A stretch of 7,473 nt of DNA from Thermoplasmata archaeon (GCA_021802165.1 JAKAAU010000074.1:1-7473); one strand, 5' to 3'. Positions 1-6,663 are shown, counted from the first letter of the stretch. The notes: generated by a model not told the origin, from the letters alone. Program-made: numbers and translations.

Positions 1-50
1 GCTTTCATCCCCTAGCTCATGAAGGGGGACTTCTTGATCGGAAAAGTTAA
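1..50. mobile_element. Possible terminus of an IS200/IS605 (tnpB-type) element, partial
   Basis: The first bases contain a short hairpin: CCCCT at 10-14 pairs with AGGGG at 23-27 around an 8-base loop. It is followed by GGACTTCTTGATCGG. Frame 3 of the plus strand is open from the window edge to a TAA at 48-50 and ends in HPLAHEGGLLDRKS. From memory, a short GC-rich hairpin at the 3' end of tnpB, with the reading frame running into it, is usual for archaeal IS605/IS1341-type elements, where this region also gives the guide RNA. No transposase body is visible because the window begins here, so this is resemblance only. It could equally be an unrelated hairpin or the tail of some other plus-strand gene. 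Confidence 0.3.
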
Positions 51-185
51 AATTGAAAATAAATTAAATCAGAATAAAACACAAGGAACTCACAGTACTT
101 CCTATTTATTGCCATAATGTAGTTAAAATTATAATTATTATCTAGGGAACTCTGTTCAGGATATCATAGTATTATATTAAAGAAC

Positions 186-198
186 AAAAATATATATA
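186..198 (+). promoter_or_regulatory. TATA box of the 219-695 gene (leaderless promoter)
   Basis: The run AAAAATATATATA ends 20 bases before the ATG at 219, and the TATATATA part is centred about 25 bases upstream of it. In archaea that places transcription initiation at or next to the start codon. No ribosome-binding site precedes the ATG, which fits a leaderless mRNA. Confidence 0.6.
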
Positions 199-218
199 GA
201 AATTTATTTTATACAACC

Positions 219-695
219 ATGGATAACCAAAATTCACTTGAAAATGAGATAATGGAATGCAGGAGGGTTTCCAGCGATAGGGGTACCGTAATATATGATA
301 TTGGTGCTGGTGTCAATTTTTCGAATCCAAAAGAGTCCGCAAAAGCTCTTGCACAGGTTTTATTTACCAGAGATATTTCAGGCTGGATTTCAAATGATGG
401 TAAAAATCTCACTGTAAAGCCGCCTTATAAAATAGAGATTAAAATGAACGGTGAAAACAAAAAAGCACTAGAAAAAATTGAAAAAGACTTTAACAAATAC
501 TTGGGGTTTGATGATATAGAGTCAAAATATCTTGATTTTATCCAGAAGAATGTTGATGAGGGCACAGATGCTATTTCAGTCCTGTTTCTTGGCATCTGGG
601 CATTTTTGTTTAAGCACATTGAAAATAAATCAGCAGAAAAGGAATATATTAAAAATCTAATGGAAACAATAATGAAGAATGTAGAAATAGTTTAA
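219..695 (+). CDS. Unidentified 158-residue protein, archaeal hypothetical
   Basis: I do not recognise the family. The product is soluble-looking and rich in Lys, Glu and Asn. Residues 14-75 look like an alpha/beta unit, with a probable beta strand at GTVIYDIGAGV (22-32), a helix at 38-49, and a probable strand at YKIEIKM (70-76). Residues 80-110 are charged and probably helical. A hydrophobic stretch at about 118-134 (AISVLFLGIWAFLFKHI) could be a buried helix or one weak membrane segment, and a charged helix follows to the end. There is no signal peptide or clear catalytic motif. The start at 219 is chosen because a TATA box sits about 25 bases upstream and no Shine-Dalgarno sequence is present. 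One sampled line (421-480) is only 28% G+C, against 43-45% in sampled lines of the lysine operon. It is a real gene by length, promoter and composition; its role is unknown. Confidence 0.7.
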   Translation: MDNQNSLENEIMECRRVSSDRGTVIYDIGAGVNFSNPKESAKALAQVLFTRDISGWISNDGKNLTVKPPYKIEIKMNGENKKALEKIEKDFNKYLGFDDIESKYLDFIQKNVDEGTDAISVLFLGIWAFLFKHIENKSAEKEYIKNLMETIMKNVEIV

Positions 696-703
696 AACGG
701 CAA

Positions 704-712
704 TAATTAATA
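704..712 (+). promoter_or_regulatory. Weak candidate TATA box for the 734-1495 gene
   Basis: AATTAATAT is centred about 26 bases before the ATG at 734, the distance expected for a leaderless archaeal transcript. The surrounding 38-base spacer is very AT-rich, so an AT-rich match at this distance is weak evidence. Read-through from the upstream gene is also possible. Confidence 0.3.
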
Positions 713-733
713 TTCATATTTTAATTCATCTAT

Positions 734-1495
734 ATGCTTCCCTCTCCAGATAAGGACAACACGAAAAACTATAATGGCGAGAAGGCCATGAAACTCAAGA
801 TCAGAGAGGCTGTAAATGATTCAGCGCTATTCTTTGGGTTTTTTGCAGGTAAGAGAATATATATTGCCCCCCGCTTTTATGGACATAATATAGAAAAAAA
901 TATTTTGGAAAGAAAGAACTACAGTCCCACAGATAATGATGCTGATTGCTTTTATTATGTAATTCTAATAGAATACTCCAGGCTTATATACAGAAAAAAA
1001 CACAGCAATAATGTAAAAAAACCTTCAAGATTGCTTGGAATATTGTCCAGTGAAAAGAGGCGCATTAGGATGGCTACATCATTTTTAATGCCCGCCATCT
1101 TAAAGTCATTTCCATTTCTTTTTGAATTGTCCATGGATTATTACAGGAATTTTTCACCGGAATTAGATTTCACAACACTATTCAGAAAGAAGGCAGAGAA
1201 CATAGGCATAGACAGTGATACCTGCAGGCGTTTTTTTATAGAGGTGGTGCGGTCTGCAGAACCCTCTGGATCATGGATAAGGAGGATGAGATCGCTATCA
1301 TATGAACTCTATGGAGATAGCATGGCCTATATGGAAGTGTTTGCACTTTATATAGCATATGCCCTCTATAAAAAATCCGGTTCAAATATCTCTAAGGCCT
1401 TAAGATCAGCTTACTGTAATTCACCATTTGAAGTATGTGGTATTATCATGGAGAACAGAGAAGATATAGAAAAATATCTATGGATTCATGCCTGA
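734..1495 (+). CDS. Unidentified basic 253-residue protein, archaeal hypothetical
   Basis: I do not recognise the family. The protein is rich in Arg, Lys, Tyr and Phe and looks mostly helical. Visible landmarks are LFFGFFAGKRIYIAPRFYG (32-50), a hydrophobic/aromatic segment DCFYYVILIEYSRLIY (71-86), a basic patch SEKRRIRMA (106-114), a hydrophobic helix around 117-131, and a C-terminal aromatic region YGDSMAYMEVFALYIAYALY (193-212). There are five cysteines (72, 164, 228, 235 and none paired as CxxC), so no zinc ribbon. No signal peptide or known nucleotide-binding motif is seen. ATG 734 has a possible TATA box 26 bases upstream; an alternative start at 788 would remove 18 polar residues and I cannot exclude it. 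The gene follows the 219-695 gene on the same strand after 38 bases. Its 3' end overlaps the convergent lysK end by 10 bases, and a TTTTT run at 1524-1528 is a possible terminator. Confidence 0.65.
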   Translation: MLPSPDKDNTKNYNGEKAMKLKIREAVNDSALFFGFFAGKRIYIAPRFYGHNIEKNILERKNYSPTDNDADCFYYVILIEYSRLIYRKKHSNNVKKPSRLLGILSSEKRRIRMATSFLMPAILKSFPFLFELSMDYYRNFSPELDFTTLFRKKAENIGIDSDTCRRFFIEVVRSAEPSGSWIRRMRSLSYELYGDSMAYMEVFALYIAYALYKKSGSNISKALRSAYCNSPFEVCGIIMENREDIEKYLWIHA

Positions 1496-2568
1496 TTACT
1501 ATTAATACTATATTGAGATAGAATTTTTAGCGAGTCGGCTATAACATCTACTGATTTATAGAAATCCTTGATATTGATAACCTCATTTTGCGTGTGCGAC
1601 AGCCTTGTGTCTCCCGGGCCATAGGTAATAACCGGTATTTGCCAGCGGTTTCCAAGATTGTTCATATCGCCTGATCCGCTCTTGAATATGAGTCTGGGAG
1701 ACATGTTATTTTTTGCTATGGCCTCCTTGAAGGATTTCACAAGTGGGCTCCGGATATCAGAAATATATGGTTCCGTCCTGTTTTCAACATTGAATGAGTA
1801 ATCTTCCACCAGTATATCTTTCATATCTGATTTTATTTCTGCTATCAGATCATTTTCAGAAACTGATTTAGGATATCTTATATCAATATACATGGATGCG
1901 TGTTCCGGCGTCATGTTATCATATTCGCCTCCCTGAAACCGTGTTATCCCGGCAGTAATCGAGTTGAAATCTTTGTTTTTGCCGTATTTTGACCTCAGGG
2001 CAAGCCAGAAGTCCATTAGCGAGTCTATGGCATTTACCTCCATCCAGGCTGAACTGGCATGATGGGTTTCAGTTCTTTTATCAACTTTCAACAGTATTCT
2101 GCCCTTGTATCCTGCAGTTATGTTCATGGCACCTCCCGGTTCGCCGAATATGGCATAATTATAGCCCTGGTAATTTTCCATTATGGTGTTTATTCCCTTG
2201 CTGTCGCTCTCCTCCCCTGAGGCTGCAGATATTAGGAGTTTTCCATTGAAACCATTATCCAGTGCCCTTTTAGCACCCAGTATCAGTGCTAGAAGTGAGG
2301 ATTTGGCATCAACTGCACCCCTGCCATAGTAAAGGTCGCCATCCCTCCTTACCGGTAAAATTCCTGGAACTGTATCCTCATGCCCGCAAAGAAATACTGA
2401 GGGTATGCCATTTCCATTAACCGACACCACATTCAGCTGGCCGTCTATTACAGGGTTCTGGAAACCAAGTTCATCCATGTAATCCCGGATCAGCCTGGAA
2501 ACCTCCCCCTCACTGCCACTGGGCGAGTAAACATTAAGCAGCTCAATAAGCATATCTTCAGGTTTCAT
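1486..2568 (-). CDS. lysK: LysK: [LysW]-L-lysine hydrolase (M20-type metallopeptidase)
   Basis: This enzyme cleaves the isopeptide-like bond between the LysW C-terminal glutamate and lysine, releasing free lysine and recycling the carrier, the last step of the pathway. At 360 residues it has the usual length. M20 di-metal motifs are in place: GHEDTVPG with H63 and D65, YGRGAVDAKSS with bridging D87, SGEESDSKG with catalytic E119 and metal ligand E120, FGEPGG with E143, and SHTQNE with H325. The insertion at about 170-280 matches the dimerisation domain. The ATG overlaps the lysX stop as ATGA, and GAGG lies seven bases upstream, which fixes the start and implies translational coupling. It is the last gene of the operon and overlaps the convergent plus-strand gene by 10 bases. 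The nearest T-run on its strand is at 1370-1375, inside that gene. It could also hydrolyse LysW-ornithine if the organism makes arginine this way. Confidence 0.93.
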   Translation of the reverse strand: MKPEDMLIELLNVYSPSGSEGEVSRLIRDYMDELGFQNPVIDGQLNVVSVNGNGIPSVFLCGHEDTVPGILPVRRDGDLYYGRGAVDAKSSLLALILGAKRALDNGFNGKLLISAASGEESDSKGINTIMENYQGYNYAIFGEPGGAMNITAGYKGRILLKVDKRTETHHASSAWMEVNAIDSLMDFWLALRSKYGKNKDFNSITAGITRFQGGEYDNMTPEHASMYIDIRYPKSVSENDLIAEIKSDMKDILVEDYSFNVENRTEPYISDIRSPLVKSFKEAIAKNNMSPRLIFKSGSGDMNNLGNRWQIPVITYGPGDTRLSHTQNEVINIKDFYKSVDVIADSLKILSQYSINSNQA

Positions 2569-3413
2569 TTTTTTGCCTCTGATATAAGGTAGTCAGAAAT
2601 GTAATCAGGTATGTTGATTCCGGTGACCGGAACGGTGTTTTTGAATTCAGTGTTGCCGTTTACCTCATTTACAAAATATCCATCTCTGGACTCAAGAATG
2701 TCTATTCCATAAATGCCTGAACCCAGGGCATCATGCACCTTTTCCACTATATCCTCAATCTCAGATGTAATTTTCAATGGCTCTGCCCTTCCGCCCAGTG
2801 CAGTGTTAGTCCTCCAGTCCTCACCTGATCTGTACCTATAAATTCCTGCAACAGCCCTGTCGTTTACAAGAAATACTCTTAAATCTCTGTTAAAATCGTT
2901 TATGTACTCCTGTGTATAATTGACCTGGTATATGGGATACATATATTCTTTGTACTCTGAAACGTCCATGGCGGCGTAGTAATCATTCAGGAGGGATATC
3001 ATCCTGCCCCAGCTTCCGGTTACAGGTTTGGTCACGGCCCTTCCTTTGAAATCTGATTTAAAAGATTCAAGGAATTTTTCATTGGTAAATGAAACAAAAG
3101 TTTTAGGAATTCTTACACCATGCTGTGAGAGCACTGTGGATGTGAACATTTTGTTTCCTGTTATAATTGTGGAGTGGAAATCATTCATGATTTTGTTTCC
3201 TGTGAACTCTACATATGCCGTGGAATGAAGATTCCTGTAATATCCTGTACTTCTCTGCAGGGATATGTCACCGAAATCATAATTCAATTTTTGCAGGTCC
3301 ATGTTAATATCCTTCACGTTGAGAAGCTGGACATCAACATTTTTATCCTGCATTGATTTGAGTATTGCCCTTTCCTCCCACCGCATAATGTCAAACAGCA
3401 TTGTAATTTTCAT
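2565..3413 (-). CDS. lysX: LysX: alpha-aminoadipate--LysW ligase (ATP-grasp)
   Basis: LysX activates the C-terminal glutamate of LysW with ATP and joins it to the amino group of alpha-aminoadipate, protecting that group for the later steps. At 282 residues it has the family's normal size (RimK-like ATP-grasp). Visible features are the N-terminal pre-ATP-grasp domain (1-90), K129 in VTKPVTGSWGR (ATP lysine and glycine-rich loop), RDLRVFLV (176-183), WRTNTALGGRA (200-210), YGIDIL (235-240), and metal-binding E250 and N252 in VNEVNGNTEFKN. EFK is followed by N259-T260. As I recall, N-[TS] at this place marks aminoadipate-specific LysX, while GF marks glutamate-specific ArgX. The start has GAGGT six bases upstream of the ATG inside the end of lysJ (4-base ATGA overlap). 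LysX sits near the 3' end of this operon rather than next to lysW. Confidence 0.93.
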   Translation of the reverse strand: MKITMLFDIMRWEERAILKSMQDKNVDVQLLNVKDINMDLQKLNYDFGDISLQRSTGYYRNLHSTAYVEFTGNKIMNDFHSTIITGNKMFTSTVLSQHGVRIPKTFVSFTNEKFLESFKSDFKGRAVTKPVTGSWGRMISLLNDYYAAMDVSEYKEYMYPIYQVNYTQEYINDFNRDLRVFLVNDRAVAGIYRYRSGEDWRTNTALGGRAEPLKITSEIEDIVEKVHDALGSGIYGIDILESRDGYFVNEVNGNTEFKNTVPVTGINIPDYISDYLISEAKK

Positions 3414-4591
3414 GATGTAACCTCTTTGCCTGCAGAAATAATTACATCTGACATGATGGACACAGCTTCCTTGAGCTCCTGATCAGATATTACATATGGT
3501 GGAAGCATTCTCAGTATGTTTATTCCTGAATACAATGGAAGGACACCACGGTTGATCAGTTCCATTAACACGGGCAGGAATTTTATCCTGAGTTCTATGG
3601 CGTCCATTAATCCCAGTCCTCTGATTTCCCTCACTATCCTGGCATCGCCCAGCGCCGATTTTAATTCGCTCCTGAATAGTGCCCCTTTTCTTGCAACATT
3701 TTCAATCATCGCACTATCAAGCTGTTTAATTACAGCACTCCCGGCAGCCATTGCCAGTGGGTTTCCGCCCGTTGTCGATGATTGCTCTCCCTTTGATAGG
3801 TTATCCATGAATTCTGCTTTTCCTGCAGTTACAGACAGAGGCATGCCGCCACCTATGCCCTTTCCTATGGTTATAATATCGGGTTTAATATTGAAATGCT
3901 CATGTGCCCACATCTTTCCTGTTCTGCCCAGCCCGGACTGGATTTCATCAGCCACAAGTATAATGCCATTTTTTTCTGTTATACTTCTCAGCTCCTTTAT
4001 ATATTCTTTCGATGGGATATTTATACCTCCCTCCCCCTGAACCGGCTCGAAGAACACACCGGCTATGTCATCGTCCTTCTCCAGCTTTTCCAGGCCATCC
4101 ATGCTGTTATATTCTATGAATTCAACGTTCTTCATTAACAATGGCTCAAATGCTTTTCTGTATTTTTCAGAGTATGTAATTGATAGGGCACCGGCCGTTT
4201 TACCGTGGTACGAATTGGTCATTGCTATTATTTTGTGTTTCCTGGATGATTTTATTACAGTCTTTATTGCCGCCTCTACAGCCTCAGCACCGGTATTGCC
4301 GAGATAGAATTTGTCCAGGCCAGAAGGAACTATGCCGGTTAGGTCCTTTATGAATTCCTCCCTTGCAGGGGTGTATTCCGATGCATGTGCTATGGATATT
4401 GTATCGAACTGCTTGCATACAGCCTCCTTAACCGGCATATTGCCGTAGCCAAGAATTGCAACCCCGTAACCTCCCATCATATCTATATAGCGCTTCCCAT
4501 TGATATCATGGAGAATGGCGCCACTACCGTTCAAAATATTGACAGGCAATCTCTGGTATGTGTTTGCTATATGGTCGTTTTCATAATTCAT
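3410..4591 (-). CDS. lysJ: LysJ: [LysW]-aminoadipate semialdehyde aminotransferase
   Basis: A class III PLP-dependent aminotransferase that converts LysW-bound aminoadipate semialdehyde to LysW-lysine, using glutamate as amino donor. All fold-type I landmarks are present in its 393 residues: NTGAEA (99-104) for the cofactor phosphate, SYHGKT (127-132), FEPVQGEGG (181-189), VADEIQSGLGRTG (213-225) with D215 contacting the pyridine nitrogen, K244 in ITIGKGIGGG as the Schiff-base lysine, and TTGGNP (273-278). The family includes ArgD acetylornithine aminotransferases; the neighbours decide for LysJ, though dual lysine/ornithine activity is known for related enzymes. The ATG at 4591 lies inside the end of lysZ (11-base overlap) and has GGTGAT six to seven bases upstream, a good archaeal ribosome-binding site, so this start is well supported. 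Confidence 0.94.
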   Translation of the reverse strand: MNYENDHIANTYQRLPVNILNGSGAILHDINGKRYIDMMGGYGVAILGYGNMPVKEAVCKQFDTISIAHASEYTPAREEFIKDLTGIVPSGLDKFYLGNTGAEAVEAAIKTVIKSSRKHKIIAMTNSYHGKTAGALSITYSEKYRKAFEPLLMKNVEFIEYNSMDGLEKLEKDDDIAGVFFEPVQGEGGINIPSKEYIKELRSITEKNGIILVADEIQSGLGRTGKMWAHEHFNIKPDIITIGKGIGGGMPLSVTAGKAEFMDNLSKGEQSSTTGGNPLAMAAGSAVIKQLDSAMIENVARKGALFRSELKSALGDARIVREIRGLGLMDAIELRIKFLPVLMELINRGVLPLYSGINILRMLPPYVISDQELKEAVSIMSDVIISAGKEVTS

Positions 4592-5345
4592 TATATATCA
4601 CCGTTCCGTTTTCCATATTATGGTACGGGCTGGAAATTGTTACCTCCCTGACACCCATTTCCAGTGCCTCAATGGAGGCCATTAATTTTTTGTCCATTCC
4701 GGTCCCTATAAATTTAAGGATGCTTTTTATATAGGCGGTGTCAGCCCTGTCAATTATTTTATCCCCGTAATAAAGGCCGTTGACGTTCGTAAGAAATGTC
4801 AGGGTATCAGCTTTTAAGGACCCTGCAATGTAGGCTGCGGCCCTGTCGGCATCAACATTAAGATAACTGCCACTTCCCAGTGCGATAGGTGAAATGACAG
4901 GTATGTAGCCGGCCTGCATTATACTTTTTACGGGATCAGGATCAGCGGATTCTACCCTTCCTGTGTATCCGCCATCAATTACCATTTTTCTATTATTTTC
5001 ATTCAAAATTATCAATTTTTCCTTTCTCCTGGCCCTCAGGATGCCGTTCAGGGTAACTGCCCTGATACCGTGCTGATTCAGATTCAGAACTATTTTCTGA
5101 TTGATCAGGTTCATCACCATAGTAAATATTTCCAGCGTGTTTTTATCTGTATATCTGCTCCTTATTCCCTCCGGGGAGGTTACAAACCTGGGATGGTAAT
5201 TGAAAGAATCCGCGTGTGCATCAAGGTAGTTGCCTCCACCGTGCACTATTGCCACAGGACCATCAATCGGTTCTATAATCGTATATAAGTTATCATTTTC
5301 AAGGAACTTTTCCAGTATGCTTCCTCCGATTTTTATGATTTTCAT
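4581..5345 (-). CDS. lysZ: LysZ: [LysW]-aminoadipate 6-kinase
   Basis: An amino acid kinase family enzyme that phosphorylates the side-chain carboxylate of LysW-bound alpha-aminoadipate. At 254 residues it is of normal length. K5 with IGGS (6-9) is the phosphate-binding start, HGGGNY (35-40) is the substrate-side glycine loop, SRYTDKNT (63-70) is the motif I associate with LysZ in place of the shorter RVTD of N-acetylglutamate kinases, and LNVDADRAAAYIA (162-174), FLTNVNGLYY (184-193) and TGMDKKLMAS (215-224) form the nucleotide-binding part. The start lies three bases after the lysY stop, with GGTG about nine bases upstream overlapping the lysY stop. The alternative identity, ArgB acetylglutamate kinase, is made unlikely by lysW, lysX and lysK in the same operon. 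Confidence 0.94.
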   Translation of the reverse strand: MKIIKIGGSILEKFLENDNLYTIIEPIDGPVAIVHGGGNYLDAHADSFNYHPRFVTSPEGIRSRYTDKNTLEIFTMVMNLINQKIVLNLNQHGIRAVTLNGILRARRKEKLIILNENNRKMVIDGGYTGRVESADPDPVKSIMQAGYIPVISPIALGSGSYLNVDADRAAAYIAGSLKADTLTFLTNVNGLYYGDKIIDRADTAYIKSILKFIGTGMDKKLMASIEALEMGVREVTISSPYHNMENGTVIYNEL

Positions 5346-5348
5346 ATT

Positions 5349-6395
5349 TCACACCGGGAATAATGATGGAGCCATTAGTGATTCGTATTCAGGGAAGCCG
5401 TTCATGATGTTCATTGACTGCACGGCATTTCCGGCAGCACCCTTTATAAGATTATCAATAGCTCCGAAAGCAACAATCCTTTTAACATACCTGTCCAGGG
5501 CAAATCCTATATCCACAAAGTTAGAACCGACCACCGTTTTCGGGTCAGGATATTTATAATTACTCTTCCTGTCCATTATTAGCCTGACAAATTTTTCATT
5601 TCCATAGAATTTTTTGAGCAGTGCCCATAGAGATATTTCATCCTGCTCTGCGTATATACTCGATGTGGTGAGTATTCCCCTGACCATATTTACTGAATGG
5701 GCAGAAAGAGCAATTTTTACCTTCTTGCCTGATGCATATTCCAGCTCCTGCTCTATTTCAGGAGTATGCCTGTGGCCCACTGGCTTGTATGCCCTCACGG
5801 AACCGAACCTTTCAGAAAATACCTTGGATTCGTCCAGGCCGGATCCGGAACCGGATGAACCAACCTTTGCATCCACATTTACAATATTGCTGGCAGTATC
5901 CAGTGAGAGAAACGGGGCAATGCTGTAAATTGAAGAGGATGCTATACAGCCAGGAGTTGCAATAAATTTAGCATTTTTGATCTCTTCCCTGTGAAGTTCT
6001 GGCATGCCGTAAACAAATTTTTTGATTATATCAGGATATCCATGATCATAACCATACCACTGCCTGTAAAGAGTATAATCCTTTAATCTGAAATCTGCAC
6101 TCATATCAATAATTTTAACGCCTGTTTCTACCAGTTCTGGAACATATTTAATTGATGTTCCGTGTGGAAGCGCAAGAAATATCAAATCCACCTTTCCTGC
6201 CATATCTAACGGTGAAATGTTCTCAAATTTCAGATCTGTCAGGCCGTACAGGTCCGGATGGATTCTTGAAATTTTCTCCCCGGAATGGCTTGTAGAAGAA
6301 ACGGAGATGATCTCAACGTTGTTATGGCCTACCAGTAGCCTGATGAGTTCCCCACCAACGTATCCGGAACCACCGACAATGCCGACTTTGAGCAA
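5349..6395 (-). CDS. lysY: LysY: [LysW]-aminoadipyl phosphate reductase, TTG start
   Basis: NADPH-dependent reductase that converts LysW-aminoadipyl phosphate to the semialdehyde, homologous to ArgC. From the TTG at 6395 the protein has 348 residues, the usual length. It begins MLKVGIVGGSGYVGGEL, so the Rossmann GxxGxxG (8-14) sits where family members have it. Catalytic C150 lies in ATPGCIASS, the motif GHRHTPEIEQEL (207-218) supplies the active-site histidines, and NLIKGAAGNAVQ (315-326) is the conserved C-terminal motif. The frame is open upstream to an ATG at 6473, but that would add 26 residues overlapping lysW with no counterpart in the family. The TTG has GGGGAG six bases upstream, and a GTG at 6416 lacks such a site. 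The start is one base after the lysW stop. Confidence 0.94.
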   Translation of the reverse strand: MLKVGIVGGSGYVGGELIRLLVGHNNVEIISVSSTSHSGEKISRIHPDLYGLTDLKFENISPLDMAGKVDLIFLALPHGTSIKYVPELVETGVKIIDMSADFRLKDYTLYRQWYGYDHGYPDIIKKFVYGMPELHREEIKNAKFIATPGCIASSSIYSIAPFLSLDTASNIVNVDAKVGSSGSGSGLDESKVFSERFGSVRAYKPVGHRHTPEIEQELEYASGKKVKIALSAHSVNMVRGILTTSSIYAEQDEISLWALLKKFYGNEKFVRLIMDRKSNYKYPDPKTVVGSNFVDIGFALDRYVKRIVAFGAIDNLIKGAAGNAVQSMNIMNGFPEYESLMAPSLFPV

Positions 6396-6396
6396 T

Positions 6397-6570
6397 TTAT
6401 TCTCCCCAGTCCTCACCCACATTTTCTGCGGGTTTAATTTCAACAGTTCCGGCATTGATAGAGGATATTTCATAGCTCATCCCGCAAGACCCACATTCCA
6501 GCAGTTCCCCCACCATTGAATCGTCGGGCACACTGATTTTTTCTCCGCATATTTTACATTTTGTTTCCAT
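6397..6570 (-). CDS. lysW: LysW: amino-group carrier protein for lysine biosynthesis
   Basis: This 57-residue protein is the scaffold on which lysine is built: LysX attaches alpha-aminoadipate to its C-terminal glutamate, and LysZ, LysY, LysJ and LysK act on the bound intermediate. The translation begins METKCKICGEKISVPDD and ends with the diagnostic EDWGE; E57 is the attachment residue. A zinc-binding site is formed by C5-x2-C8 and C26-x2-C29, a TFIIB-like small ribbon as in known LysW proteins. The ATG at 6570 is preceded by AAAGGTGA, a near-perfect archaeal ribosome-binding site, six bases away. It is the first gene of the operon. The last codons (TGG GGA GAA) also supply the ribosome-binding site of lysY. 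No other function is plausible in this context. Confidence 0.97.
   Translation of the reverse strand: METKCKICGEKISVPDDSMVGELLECGSCGMSYEISSINAGTVEIKPAENVGEDWGE
6402..6407 (-). promoter_or_regulatory. lysY ribosome-binding site inside the end of lysW
   Basis: GGGGAG ends six bases before the TTG at 6395 and lies within the Trp-Gly-Glu codons of lysW. It decides the lysY start in favour of TTG over the upstream GTG (6416) and ATG (6473). Confidence 0.65.
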
Positions 6571-6596
6571 TTTTTGTCACCTTTCATTATGTTTTA

Positions 6597-6638
6597 CAAA
6601 CAAATAGTAATTATTTATTATTAATAAATATTTGTTTG
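6597..6638. promoter_or_regulatory. Inverted repeat flanking the candidate lysW promoter (putative operator)
   Basis: CAAACAAATA at 6597-6606 is the exact reverse complement of TATTTGTTTG at 6629-6638, a 10-base perfect inverted repeat with a 22-base AT-only-like spacer and centres 32 bases apart, about three helical turns. The spacer itself holds a 19-base palindrome (6612-6630, centred on 6621) containing the best candidate TATA box for lysW on the minus strand, TTTATTAA at 6621-6628. That would put the transcription start near 6600, on the downstream arm. Binding here would therefore cover both the TATA element and the start site, the expected geometry of a repressor site. AT-rich DNA makes chance palindromes easier, but the G/C-containing arms are less easily explained. 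Confidence 0.45.
6621..6628 (-). promoter_or_regulatory. Candidate TATA box of the lysW-lysK operon
   Basis: Read on the minus strand the sequence is AAATATTTATTAATAA, with TTTATTAA centred 55 bases before the lysW ATG. This predicts an mRNA leader of about 30 bases containing the GGTGA ribosome-binding site. Another AT-rich element at 6640-6650 would serve with a longer leader, so the exact box is uncertain. Confidence 0.4.
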
Positions 6639-6663
6639 CTATATTATTAATTTTAACATCTAA

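Noticed and set aside
219..320. Faint similarity of the N-terminus of the 158-residue protein to the start of methenyl-tetrahydromethanopterin cyclohydrolase (a VIDxGV-like stretch).
   Set aside because: Only a short strand-like pattern is shared, the protein is half the length of that enzyme, and no further motif matches.
1370..1375. T6 run on the minus strand as the terminator of the lysine operon.
   Set aside because: It lies over 100 bases beyond the lysK stop and within another gene. Similar runs occur at about 992-999 and 1014-1020, so no single one can be assigned.
1300..1495. C-terminal part of the 253-residue protein as an ADP-ribosylglycohydrolase-like segment.
   Set aside because: The helical spacing looks vaguely similar, but the metal-binding GGDxD-type residues are absent.
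3516..4040. A 174-codon plus-strand open frame inside lysJ.
   Set aside because: It lies entirely antisense to a gene with all aminotransferase motifs. Its Ser/Pro-rich composition is what the antisense of such a gene gives, and no promoter or ribosome-binding site was seen.
6396..6473. A 26-residue N-terminal extension of LysY from an ATG at 6473.
   Set aside because: It overlaps the lysW coding region in another frame, has no good ribosome-binding site, and pushes the Rossmann motif away from its normal N-terminal place.
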